NCBI GenBank assembly: GCA_943787175.1
Contig: CALSLK010000020.1
Coordinates: forward strand, 1-50,282
Direction of reading: 5' to 3'
Source: an uncultured Alphaproteobacteria bacterium
GTDB lineage: Bacteria; Pseudomonadota; Alphaproteobacteria; SP197
Length of the DNA stretch: 50,282 nucleotides
The position numbers were made by a program, and so were the translations under genes. A model generated the notes under the pieces. The model was not told the origin of the DNA. It saw only the letters and a list, made by a program, of their open reading frames with translations, and searched no databases. Position 1 is the stretch's first letter. Each line of letters opens with the position of its first letter. Positions 19,459 to 27,810 of the stretch are shown here, in pieces.

Positions 19459-20378
19459 ATGCGGTCCGCACGCGCCCTGGTTTTTGCGGCCATGGTCGCG
19501 CTGCTGGCAACCAATCCCCTATCAGCAGAAACCATCGAAATTGGCGACCTGTCGCGGGAATACCTGCTCCACACACCGTCAGGGTCCGGCCCATGGCCTT
19601 TGGTTGTCGTGTTCCATGGCGGCAATGGACCGCGCCATCGCATTCGCCGCCGCATGGGATGGGGATGATCTGGCCGATCAGGAAGGTTTTGCCGTCGTCT
19701 ATCCCATTGGGGTAAATCGTGGCTGGAATGACGGGCGGAGCAACACCGTCCGCTATGATGCTGGCAAAGCACCTGATGATGTGGCGTTCTTCGATGCCTT
19801 GCTCGACGTCTTGATTGAGCAGGCCGTTGCTGACCCATCCCGGATCTATGTCACCGGTCCGTCCAATGGCGGCATGATGACGATGCGACTGATGTGTGAC
19901 CGCAGTGAACGTATCGCGGGTGCCGCCCCCCCTTATCGCCAACCTTCCTGTCAACCTGGAGCCTGTGTGCCACCCTATTCGGGCCATTCCCGTTATGGTC
20001 ATCAACGGAAGGAATGACGGCCTTGTCCCCTGGGACGGCGGTGTGGTTGCCGACAATGAGGAGCGTGGCAGCGTTCTATCGACGGAGGAGACCATGGAAT
20101 TCTGGCGCAGGGTCAACGGTTGTTCCGACCAGACAGGCCGTCAGGACCTCGCTAATCTCGAGCAGGATGATGAAAGCACCATCACACGGGTCTCCTGGCA
20201 GGCGTGCAACGCGGCGACCGAGCTGCTTCAGGTCAATGGCGGAGGCCATCGTGTACCGGGTGATGACATCCCGTTTGGATCACGTCTAATCGACGCCCTG
20301 CTCGGCAATCAGAATGAGGATGTTCAAGCGGCTGAAGAGATCTGGAAATTTTTCTCCAGATCAACGGAAATTCACTAA
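19459..20378 (+). CDS. Secreted esterase, PHB depolymerase/feruloyl esterase family, two frameshifts
   Basis: Alpha/beta hydrolase of the LpqC/COG3509 type. A signal peptide (residues 1-23, ending LLATNPLSA) sends it to the periplasm or outside. The nucleophile is the serine of VTGPSNGGMM, the acid is Asp in NGRNDGLVPWDGG, and the histidine is in NGGGHRVPG. Surplus C at 19630-19631 and in the seven-C run at 19926-19932 break the frame. Removal gives 305 residues, normal for the family. Although named for polyhydroxybutyrate, members also cut feruloyl and acetyl esters. The 3' end overlaps tspO (opposite strand) by 4 bases. Confidence 0.82.
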
Positions 20379-20875
20379 TTCAGAACAACGATTGCCGCGT
20401 TCAGAGTGAAGGCAAAGCCGCACCAGACGAGATATGGCAGCATGATGAGGGCTGCGAATGGCGTTTCCCACCAGCCAACGCGAACCAGCACCACGATGGC
20501 AGCGATAAGGCCTGCAAGGTCAATCAGGGCAAGGAGCGGTTGTTCCAGCCCGAAGAAAATCCAGCTCCACGCAAGATTGAGACCCAGTTGCAGGAAAAAG
20601 AGCATCAGAACCCAGCGGCGACGTTGGCTTTGCGGTGATCGCCAGATGATCCAGAGTGCGATGCCAATGGTGATGTAGAGTACCGTCCAGACCGGACCAA
20701 AAACCCAGGATGGTGGATTCCAGAACGCCTTTTCGATGCCCTCGTACCAGCTGCCCGGACCGGCCTGTGTTGCAATTGCTCCCAGCGCCGAAACCGCGAG
20801 ACAAAGCAGGATGCACACCGCCAGGGAAATCCAGCGCATGGGTCCAGATTGTTGGAGCTTCAGTTCGGTCCCCAT
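20375..20875 (-). CDS. tspO: TspO/MBR family tryptophan-rich sensory protein
   Basis: Five-helix membrane protein that binds tetrapyrroles and, in Rhodobacter, tunes photosynthesis and stress genes. It has 166 residues. Family marks are 'WYEGIEKAFWNPPSWVFGPVW' type loop, 'LNLAWSWIFFGL', and high tryptophan content. An extra 15 residues precede the first helix. It stands alone between the esterase (convergent) and clpA. The 120 bases on its 5' side show no clear promoter by eye. Confidence 0.9.
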   Translation of the reverse strand: MGTELKLQQSGPMRWISLAVCILLCLAVSALGAIATQAGPGSWYEGIEKAFWNPPSWVFGPVWTVLYITIGIALWIIWRSPQSQRRRWVLMLFFLQLGLNLAWSWIFFGLEQPLLALIDLAGLIAAIVVLVRVGWWETPFAALIMLPYLVWCGFAFTLNAAIVVLN

Positions 20876-20995
20876 GCGATCAGTTCCAGACAGTCATGAG
20901 GCTATGCGTCTTCGGTTGAGAGGACCTGACGGAAAATCGGCTGGCTCTTTCAGTTCCCGAAAAACTGTCAGAAAGCAGCGAAAAGCCCGAAGGAC

Positions 20996-23314
20996 CTAGC
21001 GTGTCACTTTGGCCGGGGCTTTCTTCTTGCCGCGCTTGCTCTTTTTGGTCTCGCCCTTGAGGAAATCACGGGTGACAAACTCGAAGCCGAGCTTGTCGTC
21101 TTCCTCGACAACCACCCTTGCACGACCGCCACCGACCAGATTGCCAAACAGCAGTTCGTCGGCCAGTGGTTTCTTGATGCTGTCCTGGATCACGCGGGCA
21201 AGCGGCCTGGCACCGAAGTTTTCATCGTAACCATGGCGACCAAGCCAGTCGCGGGCATCATCTGACAGCTCAATGGTGACGCCGCGGTCAGCCAGCTGTG
21301 CTTCCAGCTGCTTGATGAATTTGTCGACGACGTAACCGATGGTCTCGCGACCGAGCGCTGCAAAACCGACAATCGCATCCAGACGATTGCGGAACTCCGG
21401 CGTGAAGAGTTTCTCGATCGCTTCCTTGTCGTCACCTTCCCGCTTGGTGCGGCCAAAACCAATTGCCGGCTTGGCCATATCTGCTGCACCGGCATTGGTG
21501 GTCATGATCAGGACGACGTTGCGGAAATCGATCTTCTTGCCGTTGTGATCGGTGAGTTTGCCGTAATCCATGATCTGCAACAGCACGTTGAAGAGGTCTG
21601 GATGGGCTTTCTCAATTTCGTCGAGCAGAAGAACGACGTGGGGATTCTGATCCACGGCATCGGTCAGCAGACCACCCTGATCAAAGCCGACATAGCCGGG
21701 AGGTGCTCCAATCAGACGCGAAATGGTATGGCGCTCCATGTATTCCGACATGTCGAAACGGACCAGCTCAACACCCATGATGTCGGCGAGCTGACGCGCT
21801 ACCTCCGTCTTGCCCACACCCGTGGGGCCGGCGAAGAGGTAACTGCCAATAGGCTTCTCTGGCTCGCGCAGACCCGCACGCGACATCTTGATGGCGTCCG
21901 CCAGGGAGTCGATTGCTGAATCCTGGCCAAACACTACGGCTTTCAATTCGTCGGCAAGCGCTGCGAGAGAGGCCTTGTCCTGACTCGAGACGTTTTTGGG
22001 CGGGACGCGCGCCATGCGCGCGATGACCGATTCAACGTCTTTCACGCCAATCGTCTTCTTGCGTCGCGCCGTGGGCACCAGCATCTGGGCCGCACCAACT
22101 TCATCCATCACGTCGATGGCCTTGTCGGGCAGCTTTCGATCGTGGAGGTACTTGTCGGAAAGCTCCACGGCGGCCTTGATCGCGTCCTGGGTATAGCGAA
22201 TGCCGTGAAAGTCCTCGTAATGTGGCTTCAACCCCTTGAGGATCTTAACGGCATCAGGGACAGACGGTTCCGGCACATCAATCTTCTGGAAGCGCCGCGC
22301 AAGCGCGCGATCCTTCTCGAAATGATTGCGGTATTCCTTGTAGGTCGTGGAGCCCATGCAACGCAGCGTACCGGCCTGCAAGGCGGGTTTGAGCATGTTG
22401 GACGCGTCCATTGCTCCACCGGAAGTCGCACCAGCGCCGATCACGGTGTGAATCTCGTCAATGAACATGATCGCGTTAACGTCAGCCTCAAGCTCCGAGA
22501 CGACAGCCTTCAAGCGTTCCTCGAAATCACCGCGATAGCGCGTTCCAGCGAGCAGCGCACCCATATCCAGGGCATGGATTGTCGCTTCGGCCAGCACATC
22601 AGGCACGTCGCCTTCAACGATACGCTTGGCCAGCCCCTCGGCAATGGCGGTCTTGCCCACCCCCGGGTCGCCGACATAAAGCGGATTGTTCTTGGTCCGG
22701 CGACACAGCACCTGAATTGTGCGTTCCACCTCGCGGTCCCGGCCAATCAGCGGATCAATCTTTCCAGACCGGGCCTTTTCGTTGAGATTGACGCAATAGG
22801 CATCAAGCGCTTCGGCACCCTGCTTGACCGGCTCATCTTCCTGGTCGGCGCCGTGCACGGTCTTTGGCTCGCTTTCGCCAGGGACCTTGGCAACGCCATG
22901 ACTGATGTAACTCACCGCATCCAGACGGGTCATGTCCTGCTGCTGAAGGAAATAGACCGCATGGCTCTCGCGCTCGGAGAAAAGCGCAACCAGAACATTG
23001 GCACCCGTGACTTCGCCGCGCCCAGCCGACTGGACATGCATGGCAGCACGGTGGAGTGCCCTCTGAAAACCCGCGGTAGGCTTGGCCTCGACGAAACCGT
23101 CCACCACAAGCCCGGCTAGCTCGTGATCGATAAAGTCTTCGACCTCATCGCGGATGCGCTCAACATCAACGCTGCACGCACGCATCACAGCTATAGCATC
23201 GTCATCCACGGTTAGCGCGAGAAGGAGGTGCTCAAGCGTCGCGTACTCGTGTTTGCGCTCGTTTGCCAGGGCAAGAGCGTGACGGAGCGTTTGTTCCAAA
23301 TTGGCCGAGAGCAT
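20996..23314 (-). CDS. clpA: ATP-dependent Clp protease ATP-binding subunit ClpA
   Basis: Hsp100 unfoldase that feeds substrates to ClpP. It has 772 residues. It has an N-terminal repeat domain for ClpS docking (1-140), AAA+ module 1 with Walker A GDPGVGKT (215-222) and 'IMFIDEIHT', and module 2 with GPTGVGKT (496-503) and '[14 protein letters not shown]'. The IGF loop that docks ClpP is seen in PAIGFGRTK. The tail is rich in lysine. It follows clpS by 6 bases, so adaptor and unfoldase are made together. Confidence 0.97.
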   Translation of the reverse strand: MLSANLEQTLRHALALANERKHEYATLEHLLLALTVDDDAIAVMRACSVDVERIRDEVEDFIDHELAGLVVDGFVEAKPTAGFQRALHRAAMHVQSAGRGEVTGANVLVALFSERESHAVYFLQQQDMTRLDAVSYISHGVAKVPGESEPKTVHGADQEDEPVKQGAEALDAYCVNLNEKARSGKIDPLIGRDREVERTIQVLCRRTKNNPLYVGDPGVGKTAIAEGLAKRIVEGDVPDVLAEATIHALDMGALLAGTRYRGDFEERLKAVVSELEADVNAIMFIDEIHTVIGAGATSGGAMDASNMLKPALQAGTLRCMGSTTYKEYRNHFEKDRALARRFQKIDVPEPSVPDAVKILKGLKPHYEDFHGIRYTQDAIKAAVELSDKYLHDRKLPDKAIDVMDEVGAAQMLVPTARRKKTIGVKDVESVIARMARVPPKNVSSQDKASLAALADELKAVVFGQDSAIDSLADAIKMSRAGLREPEKPIGSYLFAGPTGVGKTEVARQLADIMGVELVRFDMSEYMERHTISRLIGAPPGYVGFDQGGLLTDAVDQNPHVVLLLDEIEKAHPDLFNVLLQIMDYGKLTDHNGKKIDFRNVVLIMTTNAGAADMAKPAIGFGRTKREGDDKEAIEKLFTPEFRNRLDAIVGFAALGRETIGYVVDKFIKQLEAQLADRGVTIELSDDARDWLGRHGYDENFGARPLARVIQDSIKKPLADELLFGNLVGGGRARVVVEEDDKLGFEFVTRDFLKGETKKSKRGKKKAPAKVTR

Positions 23315-23320
23315 GAATTC

Positions 23321-23647
23321 TCAGTCCTTTTCCAAGGTCGCCTGTAAAGGATGCTCGTTCTGCCGCGCATAGTCTATGACCTGCGTGACTTTTGTCTCTG
23401 CTACATCAAACGGATAGACACCACACACTCCTACGCCCTTCTGGTGAACATGGAGCATGATCTGGGCAGCATCTTCGCCACTTTTGAAGAAAAACTTCTG
23501 CAGGACATGCACGACGAACTCCATCGGCGTGTAGTCGTCATTAAGCAGAAGAACCTTGTACATCGAAGGTTTCTTGGTCTTTGGCCGCGTTCGCGTTGCC
23601 ACACCCGTTTCTGGGCGGTCATCGTCGCGGCGTTTATCGTCACTCAT
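23321..23647 (-). CDS. clpS: ClpA adaptor ClpS
   Basis: N-end-rule adaptor that hands proteins with bulky hydrophobic N-terminal residues to ClpAP. It is 108 residues from the start chosen. The core is [20 protein letters not shown], with the Asn-Asp-Asp and the Met that form the N-degron pocket, and '[23 protein letters not shown]'. ATG 23647 gives MSDDKRRDD, the usual acidic leader. ATG 23665 is also possible, and neither has a strong Shine-Dalgarno. A reading from 23785 adds a non-family leader. Confidence 0.93.
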   Translation of the reverse strand: MSDDKRRDDDRPETGVATRTRPKTKKPSMYKVLLLNDDYTPMEFVVHVLQKFFFKSGEDAAQIMLHVHQKGVGVCGVYPFDVAETKVTQVIDYARQNEHPLQATLEKD

Positions 23648-23770
23648 GGACCAGATGGACGTCATACGGTGGCGTTCTAACCAGTTGGGTAAGGAAGGAT
23701 CGGACGCATGATATTGGAACTTTTGCGCTGATTGAAAGGGTTGACACGCCCTTACCTGCTCCGAGCAACA

Positions 23771-23800
23771 AAAAGAGCCCGGCACTTGCGCACCGGGCTC
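23771..23800 (-). terminator. Rho-independent terminator of phasin gene
   Basis: On the minus strand an 8-base perfect stem GAGCCCGG/CCGGGCTC with a 10-base loop is followed by TTTTTGTTG. It starts 28 bases after the phasin stop and before clpS, so it separates the phasin transcript from clpS-clpA. Confidence 0.85.
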
Positions 23801-23827
23801 GATTTCAGGCTGGTCTGCTTTGGTCAG

Positions 23828-24361
23828 TTAGGCGGCCTTGGAAGCAGCCTCGGTGACCACATCGGAAACGCGACGGCCGATCGGCTGGCCAGCTTCGGTC
23901 GCGACCTTCATCCAGGTGCTCGAAATCTCGGCACCATCGGAAACGACGCTGTCCATCGAGTTCTTGACGAAGCCCTGCTGGATCTCAACGGCTTCCTGGA
24001 AGGACTTTGCGCCCAACAGAGCCTTCTGGGTTTCGACGCCCTGAGCGATCTGCTTGCGCGCAATGGCAAACATCTGGCCATTGAAGCTCTCAAAACCCTT
24101 CATGAAGACGTTACCGGCTTCGACCATGGCCTCGAAATTGGCCTTTGGCATATCAGCGACAGCTTCGAAGCCTTTGACTTCATTGCTGGCCTTGCAAGCT
24201 TTGGTGACGGCTTCACGACCCATGTTGACCATGGTCTCGTAGCCCTTCACGGCTGCGTCGGTGTTGGACTTCACGGCAGTTTCGGCGGCAGTCATGCCGG
24301 CATCGATGGCGTCATCCATCTGGGGAACGGTCTTCTGCGCGGTCTTTTTGGCGGTTGCCAT
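23828..24361 (-). CDS. Phasin family protein
   Basis: Amphipathic, helical granule-coat protein of the Phasin_2 family; such proteins cover polyhydroxyalkanoate granules. It has 177 residues, rich in Ala, Lys, Glu and Met and with few aromatic residues. A lysine/alanine N terminus (MATAKKTAQK) is followed by the conserved stretch 'GMTAAETAVKSNTDAAVKGY' and 'SFQEAVEIQQGFVKNSMDS'. GGAG lies about nine bases before the ATG. It is a single-gene unit: two PhaR-like palindromes upstream and a strong terminator downstream. No phaC synthase is in the window. Confidence 0.9.
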   Translation of the reverse strand: MATAKKTAQKTVPQMDDAIDAGMTAAETAVKSNTDAAVKGYETMVNMGREAVTKACKASNEVKGFEAVADMPKANFEAMVEAGNVFMKGFESFNGQMFAIARKQIAQGVETQKALLGAKSFQEAVEIQQGFVKNSMDSVVSDGAEISSTWMKVATEAGQPIGRRVSDVVTEAASKAA

Positions 24362-24385
24362 GTCACATACTCCAGTTGATTGCTT

Positions 24386-24400
24386 TGCTGCACTGCAGCA
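24386..24400. promoter_or_regulatory. PhaR-like operator, proximal copy
   Basis: Perfect 15-base palindrome TGCTGCACTGCAGCA. It contains CTGC-N3-GCAG, the form I recall for the PHB repressor PhaR in Paracoccus. It lies 25-39 bases upstream of the phasin ATG, between a possible -10 region and the ribosome binding site. Confidence 0.7.
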
Positions 24401-24445
24401 TTAGGAGAGATATGCGACTGTCTCATTGGGATTTCAAGAACTTTT

Positions 24446-24460
24446 TGCTGCAGTGCAGCA
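24446..24460. promoter_or_regulatory. PhaR-like operator, distal copy
   Basis: Perfect 15-base palindrome TGCTGCAGTGCAGCA, the same half-sites as the proximal copy and exactly 60 bases away from it. A candidate -35 (TTGAAA on the minus strand, 24433-24438) lies between them, so the two sites bracket the promoter. A weaker TGC-N3-GCA at 24467-24475 may be a third contact. Confidence 0.7.
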
Positions 24461-24482
24461 TAATTGTGCAGCGCAACATAAC

Positions 24483-25178
24483 TTAGTTGAGCCAGCGCCC
24501 CGAGATCGTGTTGTTGCGCACCTCTGCCGCGTAGAAAAGCGCGCTCGAGCCGTTGCGTTCCGGGCTGGTCCCAGAGTTACCTCGCAAAGAGTTCAGGGCG
24601 GGAAGATCACGCAACTGCACAGGCGGTAGCACGTAGTCGAGTGGGTCAAGCTCTTGGAGATACCCGGCGAAGGCCACCATGCCCAACCTGTCACGCGGAT
24701 AGGCCTGAACATGAAACTGTCCGTTAAGGCAAGCCACGCCCGACCAGAAATAGTCATCGGACCGCAGGGCCATGGTCGGGGCCGTCTCATAGAAAGCGCT
24801 CTGGTCCAGCAAGCTTACCAAGGCACCCATATCATCAGCAGAGACCCGCGTTTGGGCCGATTGCGGATCAATGGATGAAAGCAGATCACCATTCGTAACG
24901 AGTACCGTGCTTGCACCGACCCAACGTTTTGACGTCAGCGCACTGCTTCCATCAGGTGAAGCAATAAAATCATAGGTTCGCGTCTGTTTGTTGAAATCCG
25001 CATTGTAGATCAGCCGCAACCGATCCTGCGATCCCAGGGAACACAGCTCGCGGATATCATCGCCGGCCAGATAGCTCAGCCACTGATAGCGATAACTGAA
25101 GCGATCACCCGCAGGGCCAGTTGTCTTGCAACTGGCGACGAGGAGACAGCAGGCCACAAACAGGGCAAGGCGAGTCAT
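24483..25178 (-). CDS. Putative lipoprotein, unknown function
   Basis: I do not recognise the family. The 231-residue product starts MTRLALFVACCLLVASCKTTG: a signal peptide with a lipobox (V-A-S-C), so the cysteine at residue 17 should be lipidated. The mature part has mixed alpha/beta character, no repeats and three further cysteines. ATG 25178 shares one base with the stop of the FAD oxidase upstream (TGATG). An earlier reading from 25238 lies inside that gene and would bury the signal peptide. Tight coupling suggests a joint role with the oxidase, but none is proven. Confidence 0.7.
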   Translation of the reverse strand: MTRLALFVACCLLVASCKTTGPAGDRFSYRYQWLSYLAGDDIRELCSLGSQDRLRLIYNADFNKQTRTYDFIASPDGSSALTSKRWVGASTVLVTNGDLLSSIDPQSAQTRVSADDMGALVSLLDQSAFYETAPTMALRSDDYFWSGVACLNGQFHVQAYPRDRLGMVAFAGYLQELDPLDYVLPPVQLRDLPALNSLRGNSGTSPERNGSSALFYAAEVRNNTISGRWLN

Positions 25179-26521
25179 CAGCGATCCTTCCATCCGTACC
25201 AGAGATACGCGGCGCGCAGATACCACAAGCGCATCCATGGCAACGGAAAATGGCTAAGTTGTGATTGCACGACGGGTGATAACCAATTCTCAGCCGGTTC
25301 GTTCCCGGCGATCAGGCGCGCCACGGCCCGACCCGAGAAGGTAGCCCAGCCGACCCCTCCCCCATGGTAGCCAAAGGCATGCCAGACTCCGGGAGATTCC
25401 GGTAGCTGTCCGATATGGGGAACCCGTGCGGCAGAAAGACACACAAAACCCCGCCAGAAGTACTCAATCTCCACGTCAGACCATTCCGGCCACATGGCCC
25501 TGAACCGGCCAATCAACCATTCCCGATACTGTTCCGTGGCTCCCGGGGTGTTGCGCGTCGCAGCTCTTGCACCCAGAAGAAAGCGGTTGCCTTTAATCAG
25601 CCGGAAATAGAACAGCAGGTTACGGGTATCCCAGACCGGGCATTCGGTGACCCAACGGTGGCGCGCAACTTCCTCGTCACTCATAGCCCGGGTGACGATG
25701 ATGTTGGACAGGGCCGGAAGCAGAGTGCCCGAAACGCCTGGGTGCAGCTTATCGCGCGTGAAACCGTTCGTGGCGATGATGACCTTCTCAGCACTCAAGG
25801 CTCCACCGGGTGTGCGCAAGCGATGCCGAGCGCCATCACTCTCCCAGCCGGTCACTTCCGTGTGGCCATGGAACGTGACGCCGCGACGTATGCAGGCGCG
25901 GGCCAACCCGCGCGCATATTTCATGGGGTGCAGAGCAAAACCGGCATGTGTGAAGTAGCCACCATGGGCTTCCGGCCCGGCATAACCACGCTCGGCCAGT
26001 TCTTCACGAGACCACACTTCAACCTTTCGGCCCAACACGTCACCCCAGGCCTTGGCCCATTGGTCCATGCCATCCATGCGTGACGGGAGGTGTGCAACCC
26101 CTAATTCGCCATCGCCTTGGGGGTCGAAGTCGATGCCTTCATCCTCGCCCAGGTTGCGTACCAGATCGATCGCCTCCAGGCCGTTGCGGTAGTAGCTCCG
26201 CGTTGCGTCCTCGCCAAACGTCCGGGTCATTTCAGAAAGGCCAAGTTTGGAACTGCCTGGCCCCACAAAACCGCCATTGCGTCCCGACGCGCCCCATCCT
26301 GGCGGACCTGCTTCGAGAATGCGCACGTCGACATTGTAGTCGCGCGCCAGATGAAGCGCAGCAGACATGCCGGTGTAACCGCCTCCGATGATCGCGACTT
26401 CACAGCGCTGATCGCCCGAAAGCGGAGCCCAACCTTCAACTTCGTCGCCGGCACTGGCTGCCCAGTAGCTATCAACGTGGTTTTCGGCCTTGTAGATCGA
26501 GGGATGATAGAGTTCTGCCAT
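25178..26521 (-). CDS. FAD-dependent amine oxidoreductase (DAO family)
   Basis: 447-residue flavoprotein of the D-amino-acid/glycine oxidase fold, closest by motif to gamma-glutamylputrescine oxidases (PuuB-like). The FAD dinucleotide loop is VAIIGGGYTGMSAALHLA (near residue 45), followed by GPPGWGASGRNGGFVGPG. The C-terminal flavin contact reads 'WHAFGYHGGGVGWATFSG'. Members oxidise secondary or primary amines to imines or aldehydes with release of H2O2. The substrate is not determined. The divergent iron alcohol dehydrogenase 103 bases away could handle an aldehyde product (inference). Confidence 0.88.
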   Translation of the reverse strand: MAELYHPSIYKAENHVDSYWAASAGDEVEGWAPLSGDQRCEVAIIGGGYTGMSAALHLARDYNVDVRILEAGPPGWGASGRNGGFVGPGSSKLGLSEMTRTFGEDATRSYYRNGLEAIDLVRNLGEDEGIDFDPQGDGELGVAHLPSRMDGMDQWAKAWGDVLGRKVEVWSREELAERGYAGPEAHGGYFTHAGFALHPMKYARGLARACIRRGVTFHGHTEVTGWESDGARHRLRTPGGALSAEKVIIATNGFTRDKLHPGVSGTLLPALSNIIVTRAMSDEEVARHRWVTECPVWDTRNLLFYFRLIKGNRFLLGARAATRNTPGATEQYREWLIGRFRAMWPEWSDVEIEYFWRGFVCLSAARVPHIGQLPESPGVWHAFGYHGGGVGWATFSGRAVARLIAGNEPAENWLSPVVQSQLSHFPLPWMRLWYLRAAYLWYGWKDR

Positions 26522-26564
26522 GGACTCGGATCATAGATACACCGCAACTTTGGGCAAGCCGTCA

Positions 26565-26592
26565 TTGACGTTCTCATGCTTAGCGTTGATAT
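26565..26592 (+). promoter_or_regulatory. Possible sigma-70 promoter for alcohol dehydrogenase
   Basis: TTGACG (26565-26570), a 16-base spacer and TGATAT (26587-26592) precede the ATG at 26625, before which AAAGGAG is found. The -10 match is poor, so this is only a candidate. Confidence 0.3.
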
Positions 26593-26624
26593 CTCGCCCC
26601 TGAACCAAAGGAGTCTGGCCCACC

Positions 26625-27800
26625 ATGATTGCACCCTTCAACTTTGATGCCCCCATCCCTCTCGCATTTGGTGCGGGTCGCGTGTCCAAGCTTGGGCGCG
26701 ATGTGTCCAAACTGGCGGGCGATGAAGCATCTGTGCTTTTGGTCGCCGACCCGTTTCTGGTTGAGAGTGGAATGTCAGAGGGCATCGAGACGACCTTGAA
26801 GGATGCCGGACATTCCGTTCAAGTTTTCGCAGACATCAGAAGCGATCCACTCGCCTCCTCCATTGACGCGCTGGTCGCACGGGCACGGGAGGTCAAAGCC
26901 GGCTGCATGGTGGCCCTGGGCGGTGGATCGACCATGGACGCAGCCAAACTCGCTGCCGCATTGACCGTCGAGGGCGATGCAGCGGAAGCCTATGCCTTGG
27001 GAGTCCAGCCGGTGCCCAGGAAGGGATTGCCCAAGATTGCCATTCCTACGACGTCAGGCACGGGGTCAGAGGTAACGCGCACCTCTGTGTTCAGCACAAA
27101 GGACCGCAAGCTTTGGGCCTGGGGCAATCAGCTTCGGTTCAATCTGGCCTTGCTTGACCCCGCGCTGACCGTTGGCATGCCTGCACATCTCACGGCCGCA
27201 ACCGGAATCGATGCGGCGGTTCATGCGATTGAATCAGCAACCAACAAACGTCGCAATCCTGTCTCAACGGCCATTGCACTTGGCGCGGTTCGCAGCCTGC
27301 GGCGTTGGCTGAAGGTTGCTGTCGATGAGCCTGATAATCTCGAAGCGCGCGGCCATGTCCAGATTGCAGCCTGCACGGCTGGCATCGCATTCGACGTGAC
27401 CGGTGTGGCCATTGCCCATGCCATTGGCCACGCCATTGGAGAACTGGCCAGCGTACATCACGGTCGCGCTGTGGGTCTCGCGCTTAATGCAACGATGCAG
27501 GATTCTGCCGGCGCTGCGCCACAGGCTTATGCAGAAGTTGCACAGGCTCTGGGGGCCAATACGGAAGGTCTGTGTGAGGCTGAGGCAGCCTCGCTTGCAG
27601 CTCCGGCCTATGATGCCTGGCTGCGTGACGTTGGCCTGCGTTTGTCGCTGGATGATCATGGCCTCACGTCCAACGACGCAGAACGCGTAGCAAAGCTCTG
27701 TTTCGAGCCAGAGAACAAGGTCATGGTCGAAAGCGACAGCTTCGAATACTCGCTGGAAAGTCTGACCCGAGCCAGCAACCGCATGCTGAGTGCTGCTTGA
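26625..27800 (+). CDS. Iron-containing alcohol dehydrogenase
   Basis: NAD(P)-linked group III dehydrogenase that interconverts alcohols and aldehydes or ketones. It has 391 residues. The nucleotide site is GGGSTMDAAK (99-108) with 'PTTSGTGSEVT'. The metal ligands Asp196, His200, His265 and His279 are all present (GIDAAVHAIES, AIAHAIGHAIG, VHHGRAVGL). The specific substrate is unknown. It ends 10 bases before the convergent dacA-type gene. Confidence 0.93.
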   Translation: MIAPFNFDAPIPLAFGAGRVSKLGRDVSKLAGDEASVLLVADPFLVESGMSEGIETTLKDAGHSVQVFADIRSDPLASSIDALVARAREVKAGCMVALGGGSTMDAAKLAAALTVEGDAAEAYALGVQPVPRKGLPKIAIPTTSGTGSEVTRTSVFSTKDRKLWAWGNQLRFNLALLDPALTVGMPAHLTAATGIDAAVHAIESATNKRRNPVSTAIALGAVRSLRRWLKVAVDEPDNLEARGHVQIAACTAGIAFDVTGVAIAHAIGHAIGELASVHHGRAVGLALNATMQDSAGAAPQAYAEVAQALGANTEGLCEAEAASLAAPAYDAWLRDVGLRLSLDDHGLTSNDAERVAKLCFEPENKVMVESDSFEYSLESLTRASNRMLSAA

Positions 27801-27810
27801 AATCTCAGAG

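Noticed and set aside
22142..23119. Long plus-strand open frame of about 325 codons
   Set aside because: It is antisense to clpA, whose product is complete and well conserved; the antisense translation has no family features.
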